A DNA stretch of 22,872 bases, from positions 1 through 22,872 of the forward strand of contig CAJUIQ010000028.1 of assembly GCA_910586545.1 (NCBI GenBank), read 5' to 3'. This DNA comes from an uncultured Eubacteriales bacterium. GTDB taxonomy: Bacteria > Bacillota > Clostridia > Oscillospirales > CAG-272. Within the stretch, counting starts at the first letter, position 1. The number at the start of each line of letters is the position of its first letter. The notes below the pieces were generated by a model. It ran no database searches and had not been told where the DNA came from. It saw only the letters and a program-made list of their open reading frames with translations. The position numbers were made by a program, and so were the translations under genes. Shown here piece after piece: positions 14,100-20,858 of the stretch.

Positions 14100-14121
14100 C
14101 CTTTTTTATTTCATGAAATTC

Positions 14122-14149
14122 TGCAAAAATATTGCAAAAAGTATTGCAA
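14122..14149 (+). repeat. Three phased TGCAA repeats at the rpmB promoter
   Basis: TGCAA occurs at 14122-14126, 14133-14137 and 14145-14149, spaced 11 and 12 nt (about one helical turn), each in an A/T-rich setting. The last copy is part of the -35 box. It may act as an A-tract UP element or regulator site. Confidence 0.5.
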
Positions 14150-14172
14150 TTTTCAAATATATGTGATAAAAT
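14144..14172 (+). promoter_or_regulatory. Sigma-A promoter of rpmB
   Basis: -35 TTGCAA (14144-14149), 17-nt spacer, -10 TAAAAT (14167-14172), 50 nt before the rpmB start. Confidence 0.8.
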
Positions 14173-14222
14173 ATTATCTGTTGAATTTTGATTATAAGGA
14201 TTCATATAAACGGAGGTAGAAA

Positions 14223-14408
14223 ATGGCTAAATGTGAAATCTGCGGCAAGGGCGTTATGTTCGGTCATAATGTTTCCCATTCCAACCGTAAAACAAACAGA
14301 ATGTGGAAGCCCAACATTAGAAAAGTGCGTGCTGTTGTTCAGGGAACACACAAAACTGTTCATGTTTGCTCCCGCTGTTTGCGTTCCGGCAAGGTTGAAC
14401 GCGTATAA
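14223..14408 (+). CDS. rpmB: 50S ribosomal protein L28 (bL28), zinc-binding form
   Basis: A 61-residue bL28, a component of the large ribosomal subunit. Seen: the start MAKCEICGKG, HNVSHSNRKTNRMWKPN, where L28 has the conserved SHS-x-x-KT-x-RRW-x-PN element, and a C-terminal VCSRCLRSGKV. C4, C7, C49 and C52 make the complete zinc-binding C+ set, so no Cys-less paralogue is needed for zinc-rich growth. The ribosome site CGGAGG at 14211-14216 precedes the ATG by 6 nt. It has its own promoter and a strong terminator. It stands apart from fakA, the neighbour it often has in Firmicutes. Confidence 0.98.
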   Translation: MAKCEICGKGVMFGHNVSHSNRKTNRMWKPNIRKVRAVVQGTHKTVHVCSRCLRSGKVERV

Positions 14409-14422
14409 TTGTTGACACATTG

Positions 14423-14453
14423 CTCCCGCCTTTTGGCGGGAGTTTTGTTTTTG
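14423..14453 (+). terminator. Intrinsic terminator after rpmB
   Basis: A GC-rich 8-bp stem CTCCCGCC/GGCGGGAG (14423-14430, 14435-14442) with a TTTT loop, followed by TTTTGTTTTT. Any expression of the next gene from the rpmB promoter must read through it; no separate promoter for that gene was found. Confidence 0.93.
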
Positions 14454-14469
14454 AAAAGAGGTACGCAAC

Positions 14470-15177
14470 ATGTCCGTTCTCGCAATTATTAGTGAAAAAT
14501 GTCCCGCTGCCGCAGCGGAAAAGCTTTCTGAAAGTTTTGAAACATTGAGACTACCGGCCGACCCCCTGCTAGCCCCACCGGTTGCGCATCATCCAGATAT
14601 GCTGACTGTCACTTTAGACGGCAAATTATTTTGTCATCTAGAATATTATCGTTTGGCACATCAAGTAATTGATAGAATTGTAGAGCGGTGCAAATTGGAT
14701 TTAATTTGTACCGCTGCACCGCACGCCTCCATATATCCCTTAGATGTGGGCTTAAACGCACTGGTTTTACCGGACCGACAGCAGGTAATCGCCCGCCGCT
14801 CTTCCCTTGTGCCGGAATTATTGCCCTATCTGGCAGTAGATACAAGGCAAGGGTATGCAGGATGTTCCACTTTATATATAGACGGAACACTGGTGACGGC
14901 TGACCCATCGATTTGTCGTGCAGGGAAACGAATCGGGATTTCCACATATAAAATTTCGGGCGGCGACATACAGCTTCCTGGGTATAATACGGGATTTATA
15001 GGCGGCTGCGGCGGGGTCTGGAAAGACTACGTTTATATATATGGTCGGGCTAACAGCTGCGACACAGGAAACGCTTTACTGGAATTCTGCCGTAAAAAAA
15101 ATTTTACTATTGTTGAGCTTTGTAATGGACCTTTGTCTGATTTTGGCGGTATTCAATTTATAGAAACAGTAAAATAG
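14470..15177 (+). CDS. Conserved hypothetical protein, probably DUF6873 (GME-like fold)
   Basis: A 235-residue cytoplasmic protein without signal or membrane segments. The sequence resembles the clostridial DUF6873 family, assigned to the guanidino-modifying-enzyme (GME) fold. Visible features are HASIYPLDVGLNALVL in the middle, DTRQGYAGCSTLYID, repeated short strand-turn units typical of a propeller, NTGFIGGCGGVW with a Cys in a Gly-rich loop (about residue 179), and a C-terminal NGPLSDFGGIQFI. The Cys and nearby His/Asp residues could be catalytic, but I cannot show that. The ribosome site AAGAGG is 7 nt before ATG 14470. It lies directly behind the rpmB terminator and before the preQ1-queT unit, so co-expression with rpmB at low read-through is possible. 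Function unknown. Confidence 0.82.
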   Translation: MSVLAIISEKCPAAAAEKLSESFETLRLPADPLLAPPVAHHPDMLTVTLDGKLFCHLEYYRLAHQVIDRIVERCKLDLICTAAPHASIYPLDVGLNALVLPDRQQVIARRSSLVPELLPYLAVDTRQGYAGCSTLYIDGTLVTADPSICRAGKRIGISTYKISGGDIQLPGYNTGFIGGCGGVWKDYVYIYGRANSCDTGNALLEFCRKKNFTIVELCNGPLSDFGGIQFIETVK

Positions 15178-15178
15178 C

Positions 15179-15207
15179 TTTACAAGTGTCAATATTTGTG
15201 TTATACT
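15179..15207 (+). promoter_or_regulatory. Sigma-A promoter of queT
   Basis: -35 TTTACA (15179-15184), 17-nt spacer, -10 TATACT (15202-15207). It starts right after the stop of the preceding gene and places the transcription start just before the riboswitch. Confidence 0.82.
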
Positions 15208-15213
15208 GTATTA

Positions 15214-15254
15214 TGTGAGTTCGCAAAATCCTCACAAAAAACAAAACTACGGAG
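15214..15254 (+). promoter_or_regulatory. preQ1-I riboswitch
   Basis: A 5-bp stem GTGAG/CTCAC (15215-15219, 15231-15235), an 11-nt loop TTCGCAAAATC, and an A-rich tail ending ACTACGGAG (15246-15254). This is the compact pseudoknot layout of class I preQ1 aptamers. The GGAG at the end of the aptamer is the queT ribosome binding site, so preQ1 binding should hide it and block translation. It is short and could be missed by ordinary annotation, but the downstream queT gene supports it strongly. Confidence 0.88.
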
Positions 15255-15264
15255 AAAACTGAAT

Positions 15265-15789
15265 ATGAAAAACAAAAGGACGCTATTTTTTATTGTGCAA
15301 GCGGGTCTTATCGCGGCTGTCTACGTGGCCCTCACTTTTATCGCCGCACTAGCAGGTCTTGCATCTGGTGTGATTCAAGTACGGATTTCAGAAGCTTTGT
15401 GTATACTTCCGTTTTTTACACCGGCAGCGATACCGGGGCTTTTCGTTGGATGCGCGATAGCTAATTTGATAACCGGGTGCGCCCCTTGGGACATCCTTTT
15501 CGGATCCTTGGCAACGCTTTTGGGTGCGTTAGGAGCCTACTGGATTGGCAGATATATAAAAAAAAGTACTGGTAAGAAAGCCTTTTTTCTTAAACTGTCG
15601 CTTCCCTTCCCTAATTTACTGACTAACATAATCATCGTACCGTGGGTATTGCGTTTCGTATATGGCGATACTGCAGCAATTTGGTTTTTATCACTTACCG
15701 TAGGAATTGGAGAATTCATTGCGGGGGTAGGCCTTGGACTGATTCTGTTGTTTGCCTTAGAAAAACGTGCACATCATATTTTCAGATAA
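15265..15789 (+). CDS. queT: QueT family transporter (ECF S-component for a queuosine precursor)
   Basis: A 174-residue integral membrane protein with about five to six hydrophobic segments. It is the substrate-binding S-component of an energy-coupling-factor transporter for a queuosine precursor. Family features seen: VQAGLIAAVYVALTF at the start, the RISEALCILPFFTPAAIPGLFVGC stretch (the QueT signature RxSEAL-x-LP-F-x-P-A), GCAPWDILFGSLATLLGA, and PNLLTNIIIVPWVL. ATG 15265 is set by the riboswitch GGAG at 15251-15254; an upstream frame from 15196 would overlap the riboswitch and is rejected. The shared ECF energising proteins are not in the window. Confidence 0.94.
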   Translation: MKNKRTLFFIVQAGLIAAVYVALTFIAALAGLASGVIQVRISEALCILPFFTPAAIPGLFVGCAIANLITGCAPWDILFGSLATLLGALGAYWIGRYIKKSTGKKAFFLKLSLPFPNLLTNIIIVPWVLRFVYGDTAAIWFLSLTVGIGEFIAGVGLGLILLFALEKRAHHIFR

Positions 15790-15793
15790 AATT

Positions 15794-15820
15794 AAAACCA
15801 CCAGTTATACTGGTGGTTTT
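15794..15820. terminator. Bidirectional terminator after queT
   Basis: A 12-bp stem AAAACCACCAGT/ACTGGTGGTTTT (15794-15805, 15809-15820) with loop TAT. It touches the stop codon (15820-15822) of the convergent lipoprotein gene. Confidence 0.9.
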
Positions 15821-16485
15821 TACGTATCTTGCTCTCGTAGATAACGGAAATAAGAATTGCCGTCATCACGTTTGATTATCAGTGTTTTGTATAAAGGAGA
15901 GACTTCCTCATACAATGTGCACCGGAAATAGACGCGATAGGTATTTTCCGTTTCTTCTATTTTTTGAATTTCAAATTGTACATTGCTCTTCTGCGGCTGG
16001 GCAACAGTAATATATGCATTAACTTTTTCCAAATACATAAAAAGCGTGCTAGTTACATTTTTGATTTTTTGTCTGCCTCCGAAATAAGTGTAGACTGTAT
16101 TTTCAAAGTCTTCAGCCGGTATAATTGCGGAGACCTGCATATGCGGGTATGCTTCCTTTACCTGGTCTAAAAGTGTAATGTTTCCAGTATATTTTGAATA
16201 GCTTTTATTTAGCATATAATTCAGAACAGAATCGCGACAGGACTTCATAGCCTCTTGGGCTCCTTCAAATGGCATAAGCAGTGGGGAGTGAATCGTCAAA
16301 ATCTCCAGCATTTCCGTTAACTCAGCCGCTTTGTCGGTATCTCCGCCATACGTCTCTAACAGGTCTTCGCCCTCATAATCATGTGTATCAAAACCAAGTG
16401 TAGAGAGAAGGTCCCTAACACCGCAGCTAGAAAGCATAAAGCCCAATAATAAAAAAAGGAGTACCGCACTAATTTTCTTATTCAT
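15820..16485 (-). CDS. Lipoprotein of unknown function
   Basis: A 221-residue predicted lipoprotein: MNKK start, a hydrophobic run, and lipobox MLSSC with the lipid Cys at residue 21. The rest is a soluble domain with no motif I can name: an acidic segment (about 37-62), a helix-rich middle, and a C-terminal half of alternating strands (VYFRCTLYEEVSPLYKTLII) that recalls small extracytoplasmic folds of the NTF2/cystatin kind, which I cannot confirm. The ribosome site AAAGGAGG is 6 nt before the ATG. It is a single-gene unit with its own promoter, converging on queT. Confidence 0.85.
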   Translation of the reverse strand: MNKKISAVLLFLLLGFMLSSCGVRDLLSTLGFDTHDYEGEDLLETYGGDTDKAAELTEMLEILTIHSPLLMPFEGAQEAMKSCRDSVLNYMLNKSYSKYTGNITLLDQVKEAYPHMQVSAIIPAEDFENTVYTYFGGRQKIKNVTSTLFMYLEKVNAYITVAQPQKSNVQFEIQKIEETENTYRVYFRCTLYEEVSPLYKTLIIKRDDGNSYFRYLREQDT

Positions 16486-16513
16486 CTTGTCCTCCTTTTA
16501 CTTTATATTGATT

Positions 16514-16542
16514 ATTGTACCATGAGAACTAAATTTTTGCAA
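16514..16542 (-). promoter_or_regulatory. Sigma-A promoter of the unknown lipoprotein gene
   Basis: - strand: -35 TTGCAA (16537-16542), 17-nt spacer, -10 TACAAT (16514-16519). Confidence 0.8.
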
Positions 16543-16578
16543 GAATATAATAAGTATATTTATCTAATTAAAAAGTTA

Positions 16579-16608
16579 AAAAGCCCTGGAACTACTTCCA
16601 GGGCTTTT
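16579..16608 (-). terminator. Intrinsic terminator of the cohesin-repeat surface protein gene
   Basis: A 13-bp stem (16579-16591, 16596-16608) with loop CTAC on the + strand; on the - strand it is followed by a T-rich stretch. It lies 20 nt after the stop of the surface-protein gene. Confidence 0.92.
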
Positions 16609-16628
16609 ATAATACATGCTAAAGCAAC

Positions 16629-18755
16629 TTATCTTTCAGAAGCTTTTTTCTTTCTGATAACAACTACAGCACTGCAACCAACAACTGCAAGAGCAGCAAT
16701 AACGATTACATATACCATGTTATCGCCAGTCACAGGATTTTTACCTGTATTCTTGTCGGGAGCTTTTGTAGTTGTGTCTGCATCACTGGAATCAACGCCT
16801 TTGGCAGGAATCTTTTCAGTGGAAAGAACTTCGCCACAAACGGAGCACTTAATCGTCTTAGTACCTTCTTCTGTAGCTGTCGGCTCAACAATCTCGGGTT
16901 CACCAGGAGTGTGTACACCGGTTGCAGGATGCTCCGCATCCTCTTCTTCACTGAACACCTCACCGCACATAGAACATTTCTCAACAATTTTACCTGCGTC
17001 AACACAAGTAGGATCAACTACTTCTGTTACCACATCATGCTCCAGCATCGCAATGGATTCTGTTGCAATTTTTTCTTCACATACTGTGCAGTAGATATCC
17101 TGAGAGCCTTCTTCTTTGCAGGTTGCAGGCTTAGTAACTACAGGTGCGCCTGCAGTATGACCCAAAGCAACTGCATGATCAGGATCTACTTCCGTTTTAA
17201 TAATTTCATTACAAACAGAGCAGTAGGTAACAATCTTACCACCTTCAGTACAAGTAGGAGCTTCTACTCTAGTTGCTTCTGTATGAGGCAGTTTTGCAAT
17301 CTCTACATTTTCCTGTAGAACCACATCACATCTGCCGCAAAGAATGTTCTTAAGACCTGCTTCTTTACAAGTTGCAGCTTTCGTAATGTTTTCCTTTACA
17401 TTTACATCATCATGACCCAGTGCAGGATTATCGGGATCCTCTACTGTTTCAATATCGCCTTTACAAACATCGCACACAGTCGTAATCTTACCTGCTTCTG
17501 TACAGGTAGGAGGAGTTACTTTTTTATCAGCAGAAGGTGTATGCGGGATCATAGGAATTTCTTCCTCAACAGTTTGACCACAATCCGGGCATTCGCCGCT
17601 CTTCAAACCTGTTTCTGTACAAGTTGCAGCTTTTGTTTCTGTAAGAACTACATTAGGATGCTCACAAACCTTTGTTCCAACAGCACAGGTAGGATTGTCA
17701 GGTTCCAGGAATTTAAGTACAGGTTTGCCGTACTCATCCATGTTATCCATGTCAAGCTGTACTACGTCCGTACCAGTCCAGCAGAAGTCAATAGGGAAAC
17801 TGTCTCCCTGCTTCATATCTTCCGGCAAAGCAAAGGTAAGACGAGCCAGAACGCCGCCGGCAGTTCTGTTTTCTTCTTTATCTGCTGTTGCTAAAATAAT
17901 AGCGCAAGCTTTTCCATCGAGGGAAATGTTCTTATGCTCAAACGCATTCTTTGCAGATGCGCTTGCAGAAGGATCTGCATGCTTATCTTCACTTACCTCA
18001 AACTCACTTCCGGTAAAAATACCGTCAACAGGCTGAAGGCTGGTCAACTGCAATGCTTCATCATAAGCGATGAAAATACGGATTGCGTTGATACCAGGGT
18101 TATTTACCAGACGAAGGTCTACAGTTACTTCTTTTGTACCTACATCTACCGTTCCGTCAGTAGTGAATACAGTGAAGTTGTTGTAAACATCTTTGTAGGG
18201 ATCGGGAGTAGCAGTAACTTTGCCCTCCTGTTTGCCAGCAAAAGTAATCTCATCGCCATTAGCGTTGGAAGCCTCTTTTAGTTTAACACCATATGTAAAC
18301 TCTGCTCCTGCAGCATGATCACCAACAAGATTAAACATTACATTAAAGATAGCGCCATTAGCGGTTTCGTCTTCACCCGTTGTCGAATAAAGATCTACCT
18401 CAGTTACGTAATATACAACACCATCTTCAAATTCTGGAGATTGGAAGTATTTTTTAAACCTAGGGCTGGTGGAATCACCCTCTGCCCCTTTTGATGCGTC
18501 AAAGCAGTCGCCATTTGCAACATCCGCAACAGACATCTGATCAGCAGAATAATACACCAAGGCCGTCATTTCGGAAATGCCTGGGTTGTTTGCAATACCA
18601 AAAGTTACGTCGACCGTGCCTGCGTTTTCATCAAAATCGGTGTTCTCTTCTACCACAAAAGACGGAGCTACGTCCGCTGCGGAGGAATAGAGCGCCGGTG
18701 TGATGCAAGCAACAAGCAGAGCTGCCATTAAAACAATAGAAAACAGCTTTTTCAT
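16629..18755 (-). CDS. Sortase-type surface protein with two cohesin-like domains and seven Cys-rich repeats
   Basis: A 708-residue secreted, wall-anchored protein. Signal peptide about 1-27. Two cohesin-like beta-sandwich domains (about 30-182 and 192-352), each opening with a strand plus the NNPGI turn (56-60 and 218-222); cohesins bind dockerins. Residues 377-650 hold seven repeats of the form (A/P)TC-x9/10-CxxC-x13-18-H, with CxxC at 389, 428, 473, 512, 556, 594 and 637. Repeat 7 has Ala (627) in place of the first Cys. A Ser/Asp/Thr linker precedes the sorting signal NPVTG (673-677), a membrane helix and the tail RKKKASER. The ribosome site GGAGGTG is 11 nt before the ATG, and the promoter is strong. 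The family name of the Cys repeat is not known to me; similar TCTExG...CxxCG repeats are common in surface proteins of gut Clostridia. No dockerin or sortase gene lies in the window. Confidence 0.9.
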   Translation of the reverse strand: MKKLFSIVLMAALLVACITPALYSSAADVAPSFVVEENTDFDENAGTVDVTFGIANNPGISEMTALVYYSADQMSVADVANGDCFDASKGAEGDSTSPRFKKYFQSPEFEDGVVYYVTEVDLYSTTGEDETANGAIFNVMFNLVGDHAAGAEFTYGVKLKEASNANGDEITFAGKQEGKVTATPDPYKDVYNNFTVFTTDGTVDVGTKEVTVDLRLVNNPGINAIRIFIAYDEALQLTSLQPVDGIFTGSEFEVSEDKHADPSASASAKNAFEHKNISLDGKACAIILATADKEENRTAGGVLARLTFALPEDMKQGDSFPIDFCWTGTDVVQLDMDNMDEYGKPVLKFLEPDNPTCAVGTKVCEHPNVVLTETKAATCTETGLKSGECPDCGQTVEEEIPMIPHTPSADKKVTPPTCTEAGKITTVCDVCKGDIETVEDPDNPALGHDDVNVKENITKAATCKEAGLKNILCGRCDVVLQENVEIAKLPHTEATRVEAPTCTEGGKIVTYCSVCNEIIKTEVDPDHAVALGHTAGAPVVTKPATCKEEGSQDIYCTVCEEKIATESIAMLEHDVVTEVVDPTCVDAGKIVEKCSMCGEVFSEEEDAEHPATGVHTPGEPEIVEPTATEEGTKTIKCSVCGEVLSTEKIPAKGVDSSDADTTTKAPDKNTGKNPVTGDNMVYVIVIAALAVVGCSAVVVIRKKKASER

Positions 18756-18793
18756 GTGCGTATTTGCACCTCCATATCATATTCTATGGGTTC

Positions 18794-18822
18794 ATTATAT
18801 ACTGTTTGACGGGTAATGTCAA
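18794..18822 (-). promoter_or_regulatory. Consensus sigma-A promoter of the cohesin-repeat surface protein gene
   Basis: - strand: TTGACA (18817-18822), 17-nt spacer, TATAAT (18794-18799), perfect consensus. This suggests high expression. Confidence 0.92.
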
Positions 18823-18884
18823 GTAAAATTTACAGAAAAAGTACAATTATATTTGTATGAATTGGTACAATTTTTATGATAATA

Positions 18885-18903
18885 CAAATTTATCTTAAAT
18901 TTG
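18885..18903 (-). terminator. Weak AT-rich hairpin at the alr stop codon
   Basis: CAAATTTA/TAAATTTG (8 bp, 3-nt loop) includes the alr stop codon. There is no GC-rich stem and no long T-run, so termination after alr may be incomplete and could read into the surface-protein gene, which also has its own promoter. Confidence 0.35.
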
Positions 18904-20049
18904 CAATCGATTTATTATTTTTATCTCTTTACCATTATAATTATATACCCTCGGAACCCGCATTCCGATACCGCTGACAAACTCGTAACTGAAGGATCCG
19001 GCCATGTCTCCTACTTCTGCCGCAGTAAGCTGCTCTTCTCCATCACGGCCCATCAAAACTACTCGCTCGCCTACCTGTACGTTCTCTAGCGCCGAGACGT
19101 CCACCATCATCTGATCCATACAAACTCTACCGCGAATTGGACAGCGTTTGCCACGTATCAGAACATATCCTTTATTGGATAAACTTCTAGGATATCCGTC
19201 CGCGTATCCAACCGGAATGGTAGCTATCCGTTCCGGTTGGTCGGCTACATAGATGTGACCATAGCTGACGCCATCTCCTGCTTGAATCGTTTTCACGTGG
19301 GAAATATGGGAAACGAGTTCCATGGCGGGATACAACGGATAGGACGGATCCATTTCATCGGATGGATAAATTCCGTACAACATGATCCCCATACGCACCA
19401 TATCGTAATATTTATCTAGTTCCATAGTACCGGCGCTGTTGTTCAGGTGCTTTAAGGGGATATCCACGCCTATTTCATTCAGCATATCGATCATACAGTC
19501 AAACTGTTCACGCTGGGCAAGCGCCGCTGTTTTGTCCTTCGCGTCAGCCGCGTAGAAATGACTGAACATACCAGTGATACAAATTCCCGGCAGTTGGGAA
19601 ATTTCTCGGATTTCCTCTGCAGTCTCCCGACTGACCGGATAGCCGATTCGGCCCATGCCCGTATCGATTTTGATATGAACTTCCGCCTTCTTTTTTTGAA
19701 GTACTGCCGCGTCTGAAAATGCTTTTGCGTCTGCATATCGAAAAATCGCCGGGGTTATATTTTTTTCCACAAGCATCGGATATTCTTCCGGATGCACATA
19801 TCCCAAAATTAGAATTGGCTTTTCGCAGCTATGGTTTCGGAGCTCCGCAGCCTCATCTGCAGTGGCAACACCGAACCAATCTACCTGATCTTTTAAAAAA
19901 TGGGAAAGAAAAGCTGCGCCATGTCCATAAGCATCGGCTTTAATCACCGCCATAACTTTTGTACCGCCCGGAATACGTGCGCGCACCCCTGCAACATTTT
20001 TTTCCACTGCGTTCAAGTCAATTTTTGCACAAATTCGTTGATATCCCAT
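18895..20049 (-). CDS. alr: Alanine racemase
   Basis: A 384-residue PLP enzyme interconverting L- and D-alanine for peptidoglycan synthesis. The PLP lysine is K37 in AVIKADAYGHG, and the second catalytic base is Y263 in GVSYGHIY. Other family marks are HIKIDTGMGRIG, LNNSAG, VRMGIMLYGIYP, IPVGYADGYPR and GRVCMDQMMVDV. Length is standard. ATG 20049 follows GGAGCG with 5 nt spacing. It is the last gene of a run pxpB-pxpC-DUF1445-pxpA-alr with only 24 nt to pxpA, so it is probably co-transcribed with oxoproline genes, an unusual setting. The high similarity to Alr motifs leaves little room for another amino-acid racemase, though relaxed specificity cannot be excluded. Confidence 0.97.
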   Translation of the reverse strand: MGYQRICAKIDLNAVEKNVAGVRARIPGGTKVMAVIKADAYGHGAAFLSHFLKDQVDWFGVATADEAAELRNHSCEKPILILGYVHPEEYPMLVEKNITPAIFRYADAKAFSDAAVLQKKKAEVHIKIDTGMGRIGYPVSRETAEEIREISQLPGICITGMFSHFYAADAKDKTAALAQREQFDCMIDMLNEIGVDIPLKHLNNSAGTMELDKYYDMVRMGIMLYGIYPSDEMDPSYPLYPAMELVSHISHVKTIQAGDGVSYGHIYVADQPERIATIPVGYADGYPRSLSNKGYVLIRGKRCPIRGRVCMDQMMVDVSALENVQVGERVVLMGRDGEEQLTAAEVGDMAGSFSYEFVSGIGMRVPRVYNYNGKEIKIINRLQI

Positions 20050-20073
20050 TTAGACGCTCCAAAATTGAATGTT

Positions 20074-20844
20074 TTATCCCACCACTTCTGCAAGCGGCGC
20101 TATTTGTATGCCTGCATGTTCCAGAGCCATTCGGATTTTTTGCGTAAATAAAAGCGCTTTTGGGCCGTCGCCGTGAACGCATATGGAATCTGCGCAGATT
20201 GCAATATCTGTCCCATCGATAGCCTGCACACATCCCTCCTGCACCATACGTACCACCCGCTCCACTGCTAAGTCTTCATTTTCAATCATAGCGCCTGGTT
20301 TCGTGCGAGCGACCAACGTACCGTCCGGCTCGTATGCCCTATCGGCAAATACTTCTCTGGCGATAGAGAGTCCCATTTTCTCCGCCTCTGCCAGCATACA
20401 GCTGCCAAAAAGGCCAAGTAAAATAAGGTCTTTATCAAATTGGTATATTGCGGCGCAGATAGCTTTAGCAAGGGACGAATCCTTTACCGCCATATTGTAC
20501 ATAGCTCCATGGGGTTTCACATGGGATAAACGCCCGCCACGGGCCAAAGCAAATGCATGAAGTGCACCTAACTGATAGGTTACATATGCCTGCACCTCGG
20601 CAGGAGAAGCTTGAAGATTGCGGCGACCAAATCCCATTAGATCAGGATATCCTGGATGCGCACCAAGTCCCACGCCGGCATGCAGGGCCATCTGTACGGT
20701 TTGATCCATGATAAGCGGATCAGAAGCGTGATATCCGCACGCAATATTAGCGGATGTGATGCATTTGATAATTTTGCCATCCATATCCATGCGATACGCG
20801 CCAAAGCCCTCGCCCAGATCACAGTTTAAATCTACTTTTTTCAT
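20074..20844 (-). CDS. pxpA: 5-oxoprolinase subunit A (LamB/YcsF family)
   Basis: A 256-residue PxpA. With PxpB and PxpC it forms the ATP-dependent 5-oxoprolinase that opens 5-oxo-L-proline (pyroglutamate) to glutamate in the cytoplasm. Family motifs seen: KVDLNCDLGEGFGAY at the start, ANIACGYHASDP, GAHPGYPDLMGFGRR, SHVKPHGAMYN, EVFADRAYEPDGTLV and a C-terminal ICVHGDGP. Length is normal. The ribosome site GAAGGTG precedes the ATG. It sits 14 nt after the DUF1445 gene and 24 nt before alr. A separate pxpBC pair lies upstream in the same operon, which strengthens the call. Confidence 0.96.
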   Translation of the reverse strand: MKKVDLNCDLGEGFGAYRMDMDGKIIKCITSANIACGYHASDPLIMDQTVQMALHAGVGLGAHPGYPDLMGFGRRNLQASPAEVQAYVTYQLGALHAFALARGGRLSHVKPHGAMYNMAVKDSSLAKAICAAIYQFDKDLILLGLFGSCMLAEAEKMGLSIAREVFADRAYEPDGTLVARTKPGAMIENEDLAVERVVRMVQEGCVQAIDGTDIAICADSICVHGDGPKALLFTQKIRMALEHAGIQIAPLAEVVG

Positions 20845-20858
20845 TGGACACCTTCAAT

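Noticed and set aside
14412..14440. TTGACA after rpmB as a -35 box for the 14470 gene
   Set aside because: At 17 nt distance the -10 position is the GC-rich terminator stem (GGCGGG), so no promoter can be supported.
16720..17640. Regular spacing in the surface-protein gene that might suggest a CRISPR or tandem DNA repeat
   Set aside because: The periodicity is of protein repeats of about 39 and 45 residues with diverged DNA; no identical direct repeats or spacers.
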